From Rhizobium oryziradicis (GTDB taxonomy: Bacteria; Pseudomonadota; Alphaproteobacteria; Rhizobiales; Rhizobiaceae), in NCBI RefSeq assembly GCF_001939045.1, contig NZ_MKIM01000027.1:682001-746000 (forward strand): a DNA stretch of 64,000 nt, given 5' to 3'. Position 1 is the stretch's first letter. Every line of letters starts with the position of its first letter. Position numbers and translations under genes: made by a program. A model generated the notes under the pieces. That model was not told the DNA's origin. It worked only from the letters and a program-made list of their open reading frames with translations, and did no database searches. Shown piece by piece: positions 25,991 through 36,525 of this stretch.

Positions 25991-27244
25991 CTATTTCGGT
26001 TGTCCGGAGGTTTTTTCGCTTAAAATCAACAGAAGGGCAGCGGTTGGAAACAGCAAGCCAAGCCAGCTGGTGCGCTCCCATCCTCCTGTGGCATAGGCCC
26101 ATCCGCCTGCCGCCGAGCCAATGGCCCCGCCGAGAAAGAAGGTGGCCATATACAGGCCGTTGAGCCGGCTTCTGTGCTCAGGGCTCATGGAGTAGATGAT
26201 GCGCTGACCGCTGACCAGATTGGCCTGCACCCCGAAATCCAGAATGATGGCCGAGAGGGTCAGCAAAGCCAATCCAAGCGCCGGGCTCAGTTCAATGCTG
26301 GTTCGCCCCAGCAGGAAGGCCGCCATACCCATGATCATGGCTGCAATCGACACGGCACGGGTCAGGCCTTTATCAGCCATGCGCCCGGCAATGGGCGAGG
26401 CAATGGCACCGGCTGCACCGGCCAGCGCAAAAAGCGCAATGCCGTTTTGGCTCAGGCCAAAGTGAGGGCTTGAAAGCAAAAGTGGTGTTGTGGTCCAAAA
26501 CAGGCTGAACGCGCCAAACATGCCCGCTTGATACAGCGCGCGACGCTGCAAGATGCGGTTGGTTGTTGCCAGGTGCAGCATGGAGGACAAAAGCGCACCA
26601 TAGCTGATCTGGCCATGGGGTTTGCGCTGCGGCAAAGACAGGCGAAGGGCTACCAGAAGCGCAATCATGGCAATGGCTGAGACAATATAAACAACATGCC
26701 ATGATGAGGCTTCGGCAATAACACTTGCAACCGGGCGGGCCAGCATGATGCCGGTGAGCAATCCGCTCATGACATTGCCAACCACCCGGCCACGATAGGC
26801 ATCCGGTGCCATGCTGGCTGCAAAGGGCACCAGCACTTGAGCCGCTGTTGAGGCCAGCCCAATGGCAAAACAGGCCAGCAAAAACAGGCCGGGGGTGGAA
26901 GACAGTGCCGCCGCCAGCAGGGCAATTGCTGCCAAGGCCAGAAGAACGAGAATGAGCTTGCGATTTTCGACCAGATCACCCAGCGGCACCAGCAAAATGA
27001 GGCCAAGGCAGTAGCCCAGCTGACAGAGGGTAACAATCAGCCCGGTTGCCTGTGGCGAAAAGCCGAGGTCGGTGCTGATAAGACCCGCAAGCGGTTGACC
27101 ATAATAGAGGTTGGCAGCCACCAGCCCGCAGGCCAGCGCGAAGATAAAGGTGAGCAATGGCGACAGCGCTTTATCCGCGCCATGCGTGAGCAGGGTTCGT
27201 GAAAGAGACATTGGAATTTCACTTTTCAAAGGTTGGCTCGCCAT
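25991..27244 (-). CDS. MFS transporter (YnfM/YgaY-like)
   Basis: A 417-residue transporter with about twelve hydrophobic segments. It has the ANLYYGQPLAG signature near helix 1, the motif-A-like LVPLGDLVENRK between helices 2 and 3, and APDAYRGRVVGNVMSGLLTGIMLARPVAS. Members export drugs or sugars; the substrate is not predictable here. The start may be 27244 or the Met 11 codons later (27211); neither has a strong ribosome site. The tetR gene lies upstream on the same strand beyond a mosaic repeat. Confidence 0.88.
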   Translation of the reverse strand: MASQPLKSEIPMSLSRTLLTHGADKALSPLLTFIFALACGLVAANLYYGQPLAGLISTDLGFSPQATGLIVTLCQLGYCLGLILLVPLGDLVENRKLILVLLALAAIALLAAALSSTPGLFLLACFAIGLASTAAQVLVPFAASMAPDAYRGRVVGNVMSGLLTGIMLARPVASVIAEASSWHVVYIVSAIAMIALLVALRLSLPQRKPHGQISYGALLSSMLHLATTNRILQRRALYQAGMFGAFSLFWTTTPLLLSSPHFGLSQNGIALFALAGAAGAIASPIAGRMADKGLTRAVSIAAMIMGMAAFLLGRTSIELSPALGLALLTLSAIILDFGVQANLVSGQRIIYSMSPEHRSRLNGLYMATFFLGGAIGSAAGGWAYATGGWERTSWLGLLFPTAALLLILSEKTSGQPK

Positions 27245-27275
27245 GAGGGAGGCGGACGAGCGAAGAGCGCAAGTT

Positions 27276-27373
27276 GAGTTTGTCAGGAAAAAGTGGTCAC
27301 CGGTTTTTCTGATCTGGCAAACTCAAACAAAGAAACGATAAGGCTGTCTGGTTCAATTTGAACCTGACAGTTT
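27276..27373. repeat. Intergenic mosaic repeat, copy 2 (RIME-like)
   Basis: Palindrome gagtttg...caaactc (27276-27324), then ggctgtctggttcaa...ttgaacctgacag (27341-27373). It shares the caaactcaaacaaagaa junction with copy 1. It fills the gap between tetR and the MFS gene. Confidence 0.75.
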
Positions 27374-27994
27374 CTAGTCCAGAAGTTTCATGGCCATATC
27401 GGCCACGTCATACATGTCGGATTCCGTAGTTTGGCCGGTTTTGCCCACCACCCGCATGCCCATGGAGAGGCATAGCAGGCTGCGGGCGGCTGTATCCGCA
27501 TCAAGGTCTTTGCGCACCGAGCCATCAAGCTGCCCGGCGACAATCTGTTCTTTCAGGCGAAGATGGTTGGCGGCAAAGGCTTTGTTGACATGCGCGGCGG
27601 CTTCCGCATCCAGCAGCGAGAGATCATTTGCGCCGCCCACCACCAGACAGCCCCGCCGCCCAACTGCGCCGTGAGAGCTTTCGGCATAATGGGCCAAAAT
27701 GGCGCGCACTTTCTCCCGGCCAGTGGCAAGTGTGGCAAGCCGCCGCTGGATCAGCGCATTGCGCACCGACCAATAGCGATCAAACGCACCGAGAAAAACA
27801 CCGCGCTTGTCGCCAAAGGCTTTGTAAATGCTGCCGGCGGTCAGGCCGGTTGCTGTCGTGAGGTCACTGATTGAGGTGGCCTGATAGCCACGCTCAGAGA
27901 ACACGATCAATGCGGCGTCAAGCGCTGCATCCATGTCAAATTCGCGGGGTCTGCCGGCTGATCGAGCTGATCTTTCTACGGATTGTTTTGTCAT
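27374..27994 (-). CDS. TetR family transcriptional regulator
   Basis: A 206-residue regulator with the N-terminal TetR helix-turn-helix (AALIVFSERGYQATSISDLTTATGLTAGSIYKAFGDKRGVFLGAFDRY, about residues 25-72) and a C-terminal all-helical ligand domain with the AHYAESSHGAVGRRGCLVVGG segment common in this subgroup. The start at 27994 (MTKQSVERS) is preferred over 28030 because a near-perfect palindrome lies between. It probably controls the MFS gene downstream and itself. Confidence 0.88.
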   Translation of the reverse strand: MTKQSVERSARSAGRPREFDMDAALDAALIVFSERGYQATSISDLTTATGLTAGSIYKAFGDKRGVFLGAFDRYWSVRNALIQRRLATLATGREKVRAILAHYAESSHGAVGRRGCLVVGGANDLSLLDAEAAAHVNKAFAANHLRLKEQIVAGQLDGSVRKDLDADTAARSLLCLSMGMRVVGKTGQTTESDMYDVADMAMKLLD

Positions 27995-28007
27995 GCGATC
28001 TTTAATA

Positions 28008-28023
28008 GGAAATGATCGTTTCC
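28008..28023. promoter_or_regulatory. Candidate TetR operator
   Basis: The 16-bp near-palindrome ggaaatgatcgtttcc, with seven of eight base pairs matching, 14 bp upstream of the tetR start. It suits autoregulation. Confidence 0.5.
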
Positions 28024-28060
28024 AAATCAAGTCACAGAAGCGTGAACGAGAAATGTCCTG

Positions 28061-28993
28061 TTAAAGATCAAGAATCCATGTTTGCCCGAACTCAGCTTTG
28101 CCAAACTGCTGATGCGGCTCGGAGGAAACCAGTTGGAAACCCGCTTTGCGATAAATGGCAATGGCGGCATGCAAGATGTCATTGGTCCACAGCGTGATTT
28201 GATCGTAACCGACCCTTCGGCAAAATTCGATGGCCTGTTGCACAAGAAGATGGCCTAAGCCAAGGCCACGAGCGCTTTCATCAATGTAGAGCAAACGAAG
28301 CTTGGCGATATTATTGCCGCCATCGGCAATCAGAATAGAGCCAACGCGATTGCCATGACGCTCGGCAATCCAGCAATACTCCCGATCCTTGTTGAAATGC
28401 GCCAAAAATTTCGCGGCCACTTCACAGACAAGGGCTTCGAAGTGGTCATTCCAGCCAAAGCTTTGCACGTAAAACCGTGTTTGAGACTCGATAATCCATC
28501 CCATGTCCCCTGGGCGGTGCGCGCGCAACACCACGGGTGCTGTGGTCGCTTTGTCCGGCAAAGCCAGCCGAAGGGTTGTCTGGGCGGCCTTTACCAAGTC
28601 TTCCAGTTCTCGTTGAGACAAATGACTGGTTTTCTGGAGGATTTCATTGCGCGATAGCTGACCCAGATTTGCTCTGACGGCCTCACCGTCAGGGGTGAGT
28701 TGCAGGGTCTTGGCGCGCTTGTCGTTTTTGTCGGGCGCTATGAGCAGCAGGTTGCTCTTTTTGAAGCTGGAGAGGATTCGGCTGAGATAGGCAGGATCAA
28801 GATGCAGATCGCGGGAAAGCTCCGCCGGTGTGCATATGCCGCGATCACCAATTTCATAGAGAATACGCGCTTCCGTCAGGGTATAGCCGCTTCCAAGATA
28901 GGAGCGGTCCAGCAAGCCAATGTGGTTCGTATAGAGGCGGTTGAATTCTCTCAATCGCTCTGCGGCAGCCTGTCGTTCATCACATGCAGTCAT
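28061..28993 (-). CDS. MarR-GNAT fusion (regulator/acetyltransferase)
   Basis: A 310-residue protein. An N-terminal MarR winged-helix domain (LTEARILYEIGDRGICTPAELSRDLHLDPAYLSRILSSFKKSNLL, about residues 38-85) is joined to a C-terminal GNAT domain. The latter shows AKLRLLYIDESARGLGLGHLLVQQAIEF as the acetyl-CoA site and YRKAGFQLVSSEPH at the end. Such fusions are a known family, but their targets are mostly unknown. It diverges from nothing close; the racemase gene lies upstream on the same strand 70 bp away. Confidence 0.92.
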   Translation of the reverse strand: MTACDERQAAAERLREFNRLYTNHIGLLDRSYLGSGYTLTEARILYEIGDRGICTPAELSRDLHLDPAYLSRILSSFKKSNLLLIAPDKNDKRAKTLQLTPDGEAVRANLGQLSRNEILQKTSHLSQRELEDLVKAAQTTLRLALPDKATTAPVVLRAHRPGDMGWIIESQTRFYVQSFGWNDHFEALVCEVAAKFLAHFNKDREYCWIAERHGNRVGSILIADGGNNIAKLRLLYIDESARGLGLGHLLVQQAIEFCRRVGYDQITLWTNDILHAAIAIYRKAGFQLVSSEPHQQFGKAEFGQTWILDL

Positions 28994-29063
28994 TCCGGCT
29001 CTCCTCTCGTTTGTGAGAGAAAAGCCGACATTATGGATAAAAGCAAGTATTTACTTGATCAAG

Positions 29064-29777
29064 TCAAGCAATTTCGCGCAGCTCGATCTCGTTCAGCGAA
29101 AAGCCAACCGCAGACTGGCAATGGATCGTGGTGGAATCGAAGCCGGGCACAACCAGGTCATCAGGGTTGAGCAGCAGGCAGATTTCGGTGCAGCCGAGAA
29201 TGACGCAATCGGCACCCTCCGCTTTGGCCTTGTCAATGATGGCCAGATAGGCCTCGCGGGATTGGTCCTTGACGCTGCCGCAGCAAAGCTCATCAAAAAT
29301 AACGTTGTGAACAGTCTGGCGGTCATCGGCGGCTGGCACCATGGGCTGCAAGCCAAGGCTGGTCATGCGATCAGTGTAAAAGCCATGCTCCATGGTGTAG
29401 CGCGTAGCCAGCAGGAGCGGGCGCTTGAAGCCAGCGGCTTTAATAGCGGCGGCTGTTTCATCGACAATATGAATGAGCGGCACGTTCACGCGGGCGGCAA
29501 CAGCATCGGCAATCAGGTGCATGGTGTTGGTGCAGATCAGCACGCATTCGGCCCCGGCGCGCTCAAGGGCGGCGGCGGCATCGCCCAGTGCCTTTTCGGC
29601 CAGATCCCAGCGACCTGCTTTTTGATAGCTGACGATTTCTGCAAAATTGACAGAGCGCATGACAACTTCGGCAGAGGCAAGGCCGCCAAGTTCCGCACGC
29701 ACCGCTTCGTTGATCAGCCGATAATAGACTGCTGAACTCTCGAAACTCATCCCACCAATCAGGCCAATCATCCGCAT
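29064..29777 (-). CDS. Aspartate/glutamate racemase family protein
   Basis: A 237-residue cofactor-independent racemase. Both catalytic cysteines are present: Cys in VLICTNTMH (about residue 83) and Cys in VILGCTEI (about residue 195), with the IGLIGGMSFESSAVYY N-terminus typical of YgeA-like aspartate racemases. The start may be 29777 or the ATG two codons later. It is divergent from an Lrp-type regulator, fitting amino-acid-responsive control. Confidence 0.92.
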   Translation of the reverse strand: MRMIGLIGGMSFESSAVYYRLINEAVRAELGGLASAEVVMRSVNFAEIVSYQKAGRWDLAEKALGDAAAALERAGAECVLICTNTMHLIADAVAARVNVPLIHIVDETAAAIKAAGFKRPLLLATRYTMEHGFYTDRMTSLGLQPMVPAADDRQTVHNVIFDELCCGSVKDQSREAYLAIIDKAKAEGADCVILGCTEICLLLNPDDLVVPGFDSTTIHCQSAVGFSLNEIELREIA

Positions 29778-29949
29778 TGCTCAAATTCCTGTGCTGCATT
29801 TTGAAGATGCAACAATGATGGAGCAATTCGGATGATTGCGGTTTGCAAAGTTTGGAAAAAAATCACAGCGCGACGCACATAAAATGCGCTATGATGATCT
29901 CAGGCGCGCATAATTTGCGCGTCGTTTTGAAATGGCGGGAGGCATAGGC

Positions 29950-30414
29950 GTGTTGGACGATCGAGACAGGAAAATATTGGATGCGCTGCAACGCGATGCC
30001 GCCATTGCCGTGAGTGATCTGGCCGATCAGGTCTCTCTCTCAGTCTCCGCCTGTTCGCGGCGCATTCAGCGCCTGGAGGAGGGGGGGTATATCGAGCGGC
30101 GTATTGCGGTGCTGAATCGTGAGAAAGTGGGGGTGCCAACCACGGTCTATGCTTTAGTCAAAACGGCGCATCATACTGATGAATGGACGGAGGAATTTCG
30201 CCGCGCCATTGGCGATATTGCCGAGATTGTCGAGGCGCACCGGCTGACGGGGCATCACGACTATATCTTGAAAATCGTGCTGCCACGGGTGGAGCATTAT
30301 GATGTCGTCTACCGGCGTCTTGTGCGCCGAATAGAATTGTTTGATGTCTCGGCATCCATTTCCATGGAAACCATGAAGAGCGGCAGTGCCGTGCCGGTGG
30401 ATTATGCGGTTTAG
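29950..30414 (+). CDS. Lrp/AsnC family transcriptional regulator
   Basis: A 154-residue regulator: LDDRDRKILDALQRDAAIAVSDLADQVSLSVSACSRRIQRLEEGGYIERRIAVLN is the AsnC helix-turn-helix, and the rest is a RAM domain with the TGHHDYILKIV ligand loop. The start is GTG at 29950 with GGGAGG seven bases upstream; an upstream ATG at 29932 is the alternative. It likely senses an amino acid and regulates the divergent racemase gene. Confidence 0.92.
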   Translation: MLDDRDRKILDALQRDAAIAVSDLADQVSLSVSACSRRIQRLEEGGYIERRIAVLNREKVGVPTTVYALVKTAHHTDEWTEEFRRAIGDIAEIVEAHRLTGHHDYILKIVLPRVEHYDVVYRRLVRRIELFDVSASISMETMKSGSAVPVDYAV

Positions 30415-30428
30415 GGTGTCGGCCCAGC

Positions 30429-30455
30429 CCGGAACGCCTGAAATAGGCGTTCCGG
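30429..30455. terminator. Hairpin between convergent genes
   Basis: A perfect 11-bp stem (ccggaacgcct / aggcgttccgg) with a 5-nt loop, 15 bp after the Lrp-type gene. It lacks a T tract on either side, so termination is uncertain. Confidence 0.45.
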
Positions 30456-30480
30456 ATCGGGGGATGGTTGAGCCATGGGA

Positions 30481-30678
30481 TCAGCCAGTGAATTCATTGC
30501 GATGATGCTCATGAGGATACATCTGTTCGCTGTTGTTCTGAGCTGTTTTATCTCTCGTGGAGATGGTTCGCGTCACGGCAGCTTGCGGCTGGGAATGCTT
30601 GTCCTGCACCGGGGCGGCATAGGTAGCCGATGCGCCGGCAAGAGTTGCGATCACGGCGGACATCAGAAGCGTTTTCAT
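30481..30678 (-). CDS. Small exported protein, unknown
   Basis: A 65-residue protein with a signal peptide (MKTLLMSAVIATLAGASATYA, cleavage after TYA). The mature part is short, polar and likely unstructured, rich in Gln, His and Thr, with no cysteine. The start at 30678 follows a GGAGTTTATC-type site. No family recognised. Confidence 0.6.
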   Translation of the reverse strand: MKTLLMSAVIATLAGASATYAAPVQDKHSQPQAAVTRTISTRDKTAQNNSEQMYPHEHHRNEFTG

Positions 30679-30971
30679 GATAAACTCCATATTTCAAATA
30701 TGTCTGTTTTTTAATCAAACCGATTGGTTCGATGGACTTAAATTGAGCGTTTCATTTTGAGAATTCAAGCGGCTCTCGAGGCTCGGTACCGCATTGCAGC
30801 ATTGCGTTTTTGCGACTTGTCAAAAAGCGTCATCCTTAAGGCACTGAATAGTTTTGTTTTTTAATCTCAAAACGTTTCCGTGAGGCGTCTAAGGAAGCTA
30901 TTTTGCAGCACACTCACATCTTGTTGAGAGATATTTGTCTTTGACAAAATCATGAGCATTACAAAAGCCGC

Positions 30972-31019
30972 TTGACGTCCTCGTCTAATCATCTTAATAG
31001 GAACCGTACCGTACGGTAC
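30972..31019 (+). promoter_or_regulatory. tetR promoter with overlapping palindromic operator
   Basis: TTGACG at 30972-30977, a 17-base spacer, and TAATAG at 30995-31000 form a good sigma-70-type promoter. Just downstream, gtaccgtacggtac (31006-31019) is a perfect 14-bp palindrome that would cover the transcription start. This suggests autorepression by the TetR protein encoded 21 bp further on. Confidence 0.75.
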
Positions 31020-31040
31020 TTTTCTTGGAGGAGTGTTCTC

Positions 31041-31679
31041 GTGTCAGTCGATACCATGCCAGCAGCGGAGTTTTCCCCGCGCCAGAGCGCCGTTCTGGCA
31101 GAAGCTCTGCGGCTTTTGGTGGACGGAGGCGATAAAGCCCTGACAACGGCGGGGCTTGCCCGTGCTGCCAATTGCTCCAAGGAAAGTCTCTATAAATGGT
31201 TTGGTGATCGCGACGGTCTGTTGTCGGCGATGATTTCCTATCAGGCCAGCAAGGTGCGCACCTTTGAGCGCTCTGGCGAGCGCCTGTCGCCGCAAACATT
31301 GATTGAACATCTTGAACTGTTTGCCCGCGATTTGCTGGAGGTTTTGTCCGGCGAGATTTCACTGGCGCTGAACCGTCTTGCCATTGGCCAAACCAGCCGA
31401 GACGGCTCCAAGCTTGGTCAGATGCTTTTGCTGCGCGGTCGCCGCCAGATTGATCGGCGCGCCAGAGCGCTGCTGGACTCTGGCCGCCGCGATGGCTTGT
31501 TGCGTTTTGATGATGGCGATGACGCCTACCACACCCTTTACGGGCTGATCGTTTCCGATCTGCATGTTCGCCTTTTGCTGGGCGAAAAGCCTGAGCCAAA
31601 AACATTCGACACCCGTGCGCGCAAGGCGATTTCAGCCTTTCTTGTGCTGCATGGCACCGATAAGACATCGCCAGCGTAA
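31041..31679 (+). CDS. TetR family transcriptional regulator
   Basis: A 212-residue regulator with TetR helix-turn-helix ALTTAGLARAANCSKESLYKWFGDRDGLLSAMISYQ (about residues 36-70) and a C-terminal domain of the AefR-like type (LALNRLAIGQTSRDGSKLG). The start is GTG at 31041 with GGAGGAG upstream. It is followed 61 bp later by ilvC; the gap is enough for a separate promoter, but read-through is possible. Confidence 0.88.
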   Translation: MSVDTMPAAEFSPRQSAVLAEALRLLVDGGDKALTTAGLARAANCSKESLYKWFGDRDGLLSAMISYQASKVRTFERSGERLSPQTLIEHLELFARDLLEVLSGEISLALNRLAIGQTSRDGSKLGQMLLLRGRRQIDRRARALLDSGRRDGLLRFDDGDDAYHTLYGLIVSDLHVRLLLGEKPEPKTFDTRARKAISAFLVLHGTDKTSPA

Positions 31680-31716
31680 GCATCGCTGGTGCGAGGAAAA
31701 ACGTTCTAACACCTGA

Positions 31717-32760
<1,044 letters not shown>

Positions 32761-32874
32761 TTAGCCCTGAAAGGTTCTTGGCGTTCCAAGTTTTCTTGTC
32801 TCTATGCCCTCGGCATTGCGGGGGATCGCCAAAAACCATCTGGTCTATCAGACGTGCATCAAATATCGAATTTT

Positions 32875-32912
32875 AAACAGGGCTGGAGATTCATCTTCAG
32901 CCCTGTTTTGTT
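32875..32912 (+). terminator. Rho-independent terminator after ilvC
   Basis: A perfect 11-bp stem, aaacagggctg / cagccctgttt, with a 12-nt loop and T-rich tail. It lies ~115 bp beyond the ilvC stop. Confidence 0.85.
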
Positions 32913-33241
32913 GTTCGCGCCTAAGATGGCCAACGTCTGACAAAGACGTATTGTGCATTTGCGTGATGATTTTTATGTCAGAATAAGCGGCCCAAGTTAT
33001 GTGAAGCTGCGCTGCAATCTATTGGTTCTTATATTCTTGCTTCACGGAGGAAGAGGGCCAGGAAAACAGGAAGTTCCGACAGTCTTCCTATTGTCAGCAA
33101 TATCTTACTTGGTTGCGTGTGGCATGTTGAGTTGATCAATTTCAAGTTTACTTTTTGTATATGTTTACATGCGAATAATCGAAAAACAAATTTAGGCCGC
33201 AGATAAACCTGCCGATTGGCGTGGTGAACGGAGAGTGTCGC
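32913..33241. other. Gene-free interval before chemoreceptor
   Basis: About 330 bp, A/T-rich toward the right end (33140-33200), presumably holding the chemoreceptor promoter. Short ORFs here have no ribosome site or recognisable sequence. Confidence 0.4.
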
Positions 33242-34921
33242 ATGATACTATTTGATGTGTCAGGATCCGCCAAATCAGAGGTCGATGCACTCAGAAAATC
33301 GCAGGCCGTTATCGAATTTGCTCTTGATGGCACGATTTTAGATGCCAATCAGAATTTTTGCAGCGCGATGGGGTATACGCTAGCCGAGATCAAGGGAAAG
33401 CATCATCGGTTATTTGTGGATCCGGAAGACGCCGACAAGCCCGAATATCGGATGTTTTGGGATAATCTGCGCGCTGGCAAATTTGAGCGCAGGCAATATC
33501 TTCGCATTGCCAAGGGCGGGCGCGAGGTCTGGATTGAGGCCTCTTACAATCCTGTTTTGAAGGGTGGCAAGCCCTTTAAAGTGGTGAAATACGCGACTGA
33601 TGTTACCGCATCCAAAATACGGGCACTGGAAGATGAAGCCACATTGAAGGCAGCCTCGGCCTCCCAGGCTGTGATTGAGTTCAAGCCCGACGGCACGATC
33701 ATCACCGCCAACGAGAATTTCTGCAACGGTTTGGGCTATGCCCTGTCGGAAATTGTTGGCAAGCACCACAGCATGTTCTGCGAAAAGGCCTATGTGCAAT
33801 CGCCTCAATATGCACAATTTTGGCTTGATCTGGCCACTGGCAAAGCCTTTGCTAACGAATTTCGACGGATCGGCAAGCGCGGCAATGATGTCTGGATTCA
33901 GGCATCCTACAATCCCGTGTTCGACCGCCATGGCAAGGTCTACAAAATTATCAAACTTGCGACTGACGTTTCGGCGCGCATGAATGCCATTTCTGACGTT
34001 GCTCAGGCGCTGAAAGCGCTGGCAGAGGGAGATTTGACCCGTCGGCTGGACAATGAATTTGTGCCAACGATGGAAAAACTGCGCCTTGATTTCAATGAAG
34101 CGGTCACGCATTTATCCCGGACGCTGAACGGCGTGGCAAACAGTGCCCGCACCATCGCCAACAGCACGAACGAGATTAAAGATGCTGCCAGCAATTTGGC
34201 TCAGCGCACAGAAATGCAAGCGGCGTCTGTTGAGGAATCGGCGGCAGCGCTGGAGCAGATCACCACGACGGTGGCAGATTCTGCCAATCGTGCGCGCGCT
34301 GTCGGGCAGCTTGTGGGGCAGACGCGCAACCATGCGGAGAAATCGGGCATGGTCGTGCGGGATGCGGTCAAGGCTATGGGTGAAATAGAAGAATCATCCA
34401 AGCGGGTGTCGAGCATTCTGGGTGTGATTGATGAAATTGCGTTCCAGACCAATCTTCTCGCCTTGAATGCCGGTGTGGAAGCAGCCCGCGCCGGGGAGGC
34501 AGGAAAGGGCTTTGCTGTTGTGGCGCAGGAAGTGCGCGAGTTGGCCCAGCGCTCCGCCAGCGCAGCCAAGGAAATCCGGCAGTTGATCAGCACCTCGGCG
34601 GCACATGTTGAAAAAGGCGTTGAGCTTGTCGCCAATACCGGATCTGCGCTGGATGTGATTGTTGAACAGGTTGCGCGGGTGAGTGAGAATATTGATGCGA
34701 TTATTCATGGTGCTGCCGAACAATCTGGTTCCTTGCAGGAAATCAACAGTTCCATGAACACGATAGACCAATCTACGCAGAAAAATGCGGCCATGGTGGA
34801 GGAAACCACTGCGGCCACGTTTTCTCTTGCGCATGAAGTGGCCAGCTTGTTTGATACCCTATCACACTTCAAAATCGAAACGTCGTCAGGCCAGGAGGGG
34901 CGCGTTCGGCGGGCGGCTTAA
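33242..34921 (+). CDS. Soluble methyl-accepting chemotaxis protein, two PAS domains
   Basis: A 559-residue cytoplasmic chemoreceptor with no membrane segment. Two PAS domains in tandem (about residues 18-120 and 140-245) each contain the GYxLxEIxGKHH motif; they look like a duplication. A HAMP-like segment ([15 protein letters not shown]) follows, then the signalling hairpin with the conserved tip [23 protein letters not shown] near residue 400. The start at ATG 33242 has GGAGAG upstream. It resembles BdlA/Aer-type soluble receptors that sense redox state or a small ligand; no haem- or FAD-binding residue can be asserted by eye. Confidence 0.93.
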   Translation: MILFDVSGSAKSEVDALRKSQAVIEFALDGTILDANQNFCSAMGYTLAEIKGKHHRLFVDPEDADKPEYRMFWDNLRAGKFERRQYLRIAKGGREVWIEASYNPVLKGGKPFKVVKYATDVTASKIRALEDEATLKAASASQAVIEFKPDGTIITANENFCNGLGYALSEIVGKHHSMFCEKAYVQSPQYAQFWLDLATGKAFANEFRRIGKRGNDVWIQASYNPVFDRHGKVYKIIKLATDVSARMNAISDVAQALKALAEGDLTRRLDNEFVPTMEKLRLDFNEAVTHLSRTLNGVANSARTIANSTNEIKDAASNLAQRTEMQAASVEESAAALEQITTTVADSANRARAVGQLVGQTRNHAEKSGMVVRDAVKAMGEIEESSKRVSSILGVIDEIAFQTNLLALNAGVEAARAGEAGKGFAVVAQEVRELAQRSASAAKEIRQLISTSAAHVEKGVELVANTGSALDVIVEQVARVSENIDAIIHGAAEQSGSLQEINSSMNTIDQSTQKNAAMVEETTAATFSLAHEVASLFDTLSHFKIETSSGQEGRVRRAA

Positions 34922-34991
34922 AACAGCATGCGGGCATATGTTCAGGCCGTATGTTAAGGCCAGGTGAAATCACGTCAATTTGGAAGATTTG

Positions 34992-35014
34992 ATAGGTCAG
35001 TATTGTTGACACAT
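34992..35014. promoter_or_regulatory. Operator-like motif shared with the exporter gene
   Basis: ataggtcag-tattg-ttgacacat has the same left arm and 5-base spacing as the inverted repeat at 18755-18791, and six of nine right-arm bases agree. It lies 54 bp before the aminotransferase start. It may be a weaker site for the same regulator. Confidence 0.4.
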
Positions 35015-35068
35015 CATTGCTTTCATGGTCCTCTCAAGCATCACAAAAAGACCTCTGAGGAAACTCCC

Positions 35069-36295
35069 GTGCTCAATTGGGATCATATGTTTGCGACGCG
35101 CTCATCCAAAATGCGCGCGTCTGAAATCCGTGAATTGCTGAAATTGCTGGATCAGCCTGATATTATCTCCTTTGCTGGCGGCATTCCTGACCCGGCCCTG
35201 TTTCCCGCAGACGCATTTCAGGCAGCCTATGCCGATATTTTTGCCGGCAACCAGGTGAATTCCGCCCTGCAATATTCCGTCTCGGAAGGCTATAAGCCCC
35301 TGCGTGAATGGCTGGTTGGCGAAATGAGCAAGATCGGCATTCCTTGCGATGCCGACAATATTTTCATCACCTCTGGTTCGCAGCAGGCGCTGGATTATCT
35401 CGGCAAACTGTTTCTATCGCCCAAAGATACAGCGCTGGTGACTTGGCCGACCTATCTCGGTGCCCTGCAGGCCTTTAATGCCTATGAGCCAAACTATGAT
35501 CAACTGTCGGTGACGGGCAATCGCACGCCCGGAAGTTACGAGGCCATGGCGATAAATATGGGTGGGCGGGTCAAATTTGCCTATCTTTCGACAGATTTTT
35601 CCAACCCGACCGGCGAGACGGTGGATTTGGCAGCACGCCAGCATTTGATTGATATGGCCGATGAAATGGACATCGCCATTATTGAAGATGGCGCTTACCA
35701 ATCCTTACGCTATGAAGGTGAAGCGGTGTCACCCATTCTGGCTCTGGAGATTGCCCGCAAAGGCTCGATTGAGCAGACCCGGACCATTTATTGCGGTTCG
35801 TTTTCCAAGACCTTGGCACCCGGTTTACGGGTCGGTTTTGTGGTGGCGAATACAACGGTAGTCCGCAAGCTGGTGTTGATGAAACAGGCGGCGGATTTGC
35901 ATTCGTCCACCATCAATCAGATTGCCATTGCCCATGTGGCCCAGCGTCATTTCGAGGCGCAGGTGGCCAAGATCAAGGCTGCGTATAATGCACGGCGTCT
36001 GGCCATGCTGGCGGCGCTGGATAGGTACATGCCGGCAGGCACAGTCTGGACGCGGCCAGAAGGCGGCATGTTTATCTGGGTGACATTGCCCGAAGGCATG
36101 GATGGCGCTGATCTTCTCAGCCAATCCATCAAGACGGAGAAGGTGGCATTCGTGCCGGGGCAGGCGTTTTTTGCGGATCGTTCCGGTGCCAATACGTTGC
36201 GGCTCTCCTTCTCCTGCGCCAACGAGCAGATGATTGAGGAAGGTATCAAGCGCCTTGGCCGTTTGGTTTCAGCGGCTCTTGCCGACGCGGTCTGA
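35069..36295 (+). CDS. PLP-dependent aminotransferase (class I/II, LysN/MocR-like)
   Basis: A 408-residue fold-type I aminotransferase. Key blocks are SFAGGIPDPALFP, YSVSEGYKPLREWL, ITSGSQQALD, DFSNPTGETV, and the PLP lysine Lys247 in GSFSKTLAPGLRVGF. It resembles 2-aminoadipate/valine-type aminotransferases with broad amino-acid specificity. The start is GTG at 35069 with TGAGG upstream; the long N-terminal extension in the open frame is not family-like. Confidence 0.92.
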   Translation: MLNWDHMFATRSSKMRASEIRELLKLLDQPDIISFAGGIPDPALFPADAFQAAYADIFAGNQVNSALQYSVSEGYKPLREWLVGEMSKIGIPCDADNIFITSGSQQALDYLGKLFLSPKDTALVTWPTYLGALQAFNAYEPNYDQLSVTGNRTPGSYEAMAINMGGRVKFAYLSTDFSNPTGETVDLAARQHLIDMADEMDIAIIEDGAYQSLRYEGEAVSPILALEIARKGSIEQTRTIYCGSFSKTLAPGLRVGFVVANTTVVRKLVLMKQAADLHSSTINQIAIAHVAQRHFEAQVAKIKAAYNARRLAMLAALDRYMPAGTVWTRPEGGMFIWVTLPEGMDGADLLSQSIKTEKVAFVPGQAFFADRSGANTLRLSFSCANEQMIEEGIKRLGRLVSAALADAV

Positions 36296-36344
36296 TGGCG
36301 CAAGGGCTGCATGTTTGTCCTGAAATTGAAGATGTGATTTTTGA

Positions 36345-36370
36345 AAAGCCGCCGGTTTTCTGGCGGCTTT
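36345..36370 (+). terminator. Probable terminator after aminotransferase gene
   Basis: A perfect 9-bp stem, aaagccgcc / ggcggcttt, with an 8-nt loop; the T run is short. Confidence 0.6.
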
Positions 36371-36525
36371 GTCATCGAATGGCCCGTAATCCTGTGTCAG
36401 AGCCGTGAGATGGAAAAATGTTACTGTGCCGCGTGCCAAGGTTTCAGTAACGCTGCATCATGTGCACCTCGAACCGGTTCCGGTTGAGATGGTCATGATG
36501 CAAAACAGTCGCCAAAGGATGCCGC

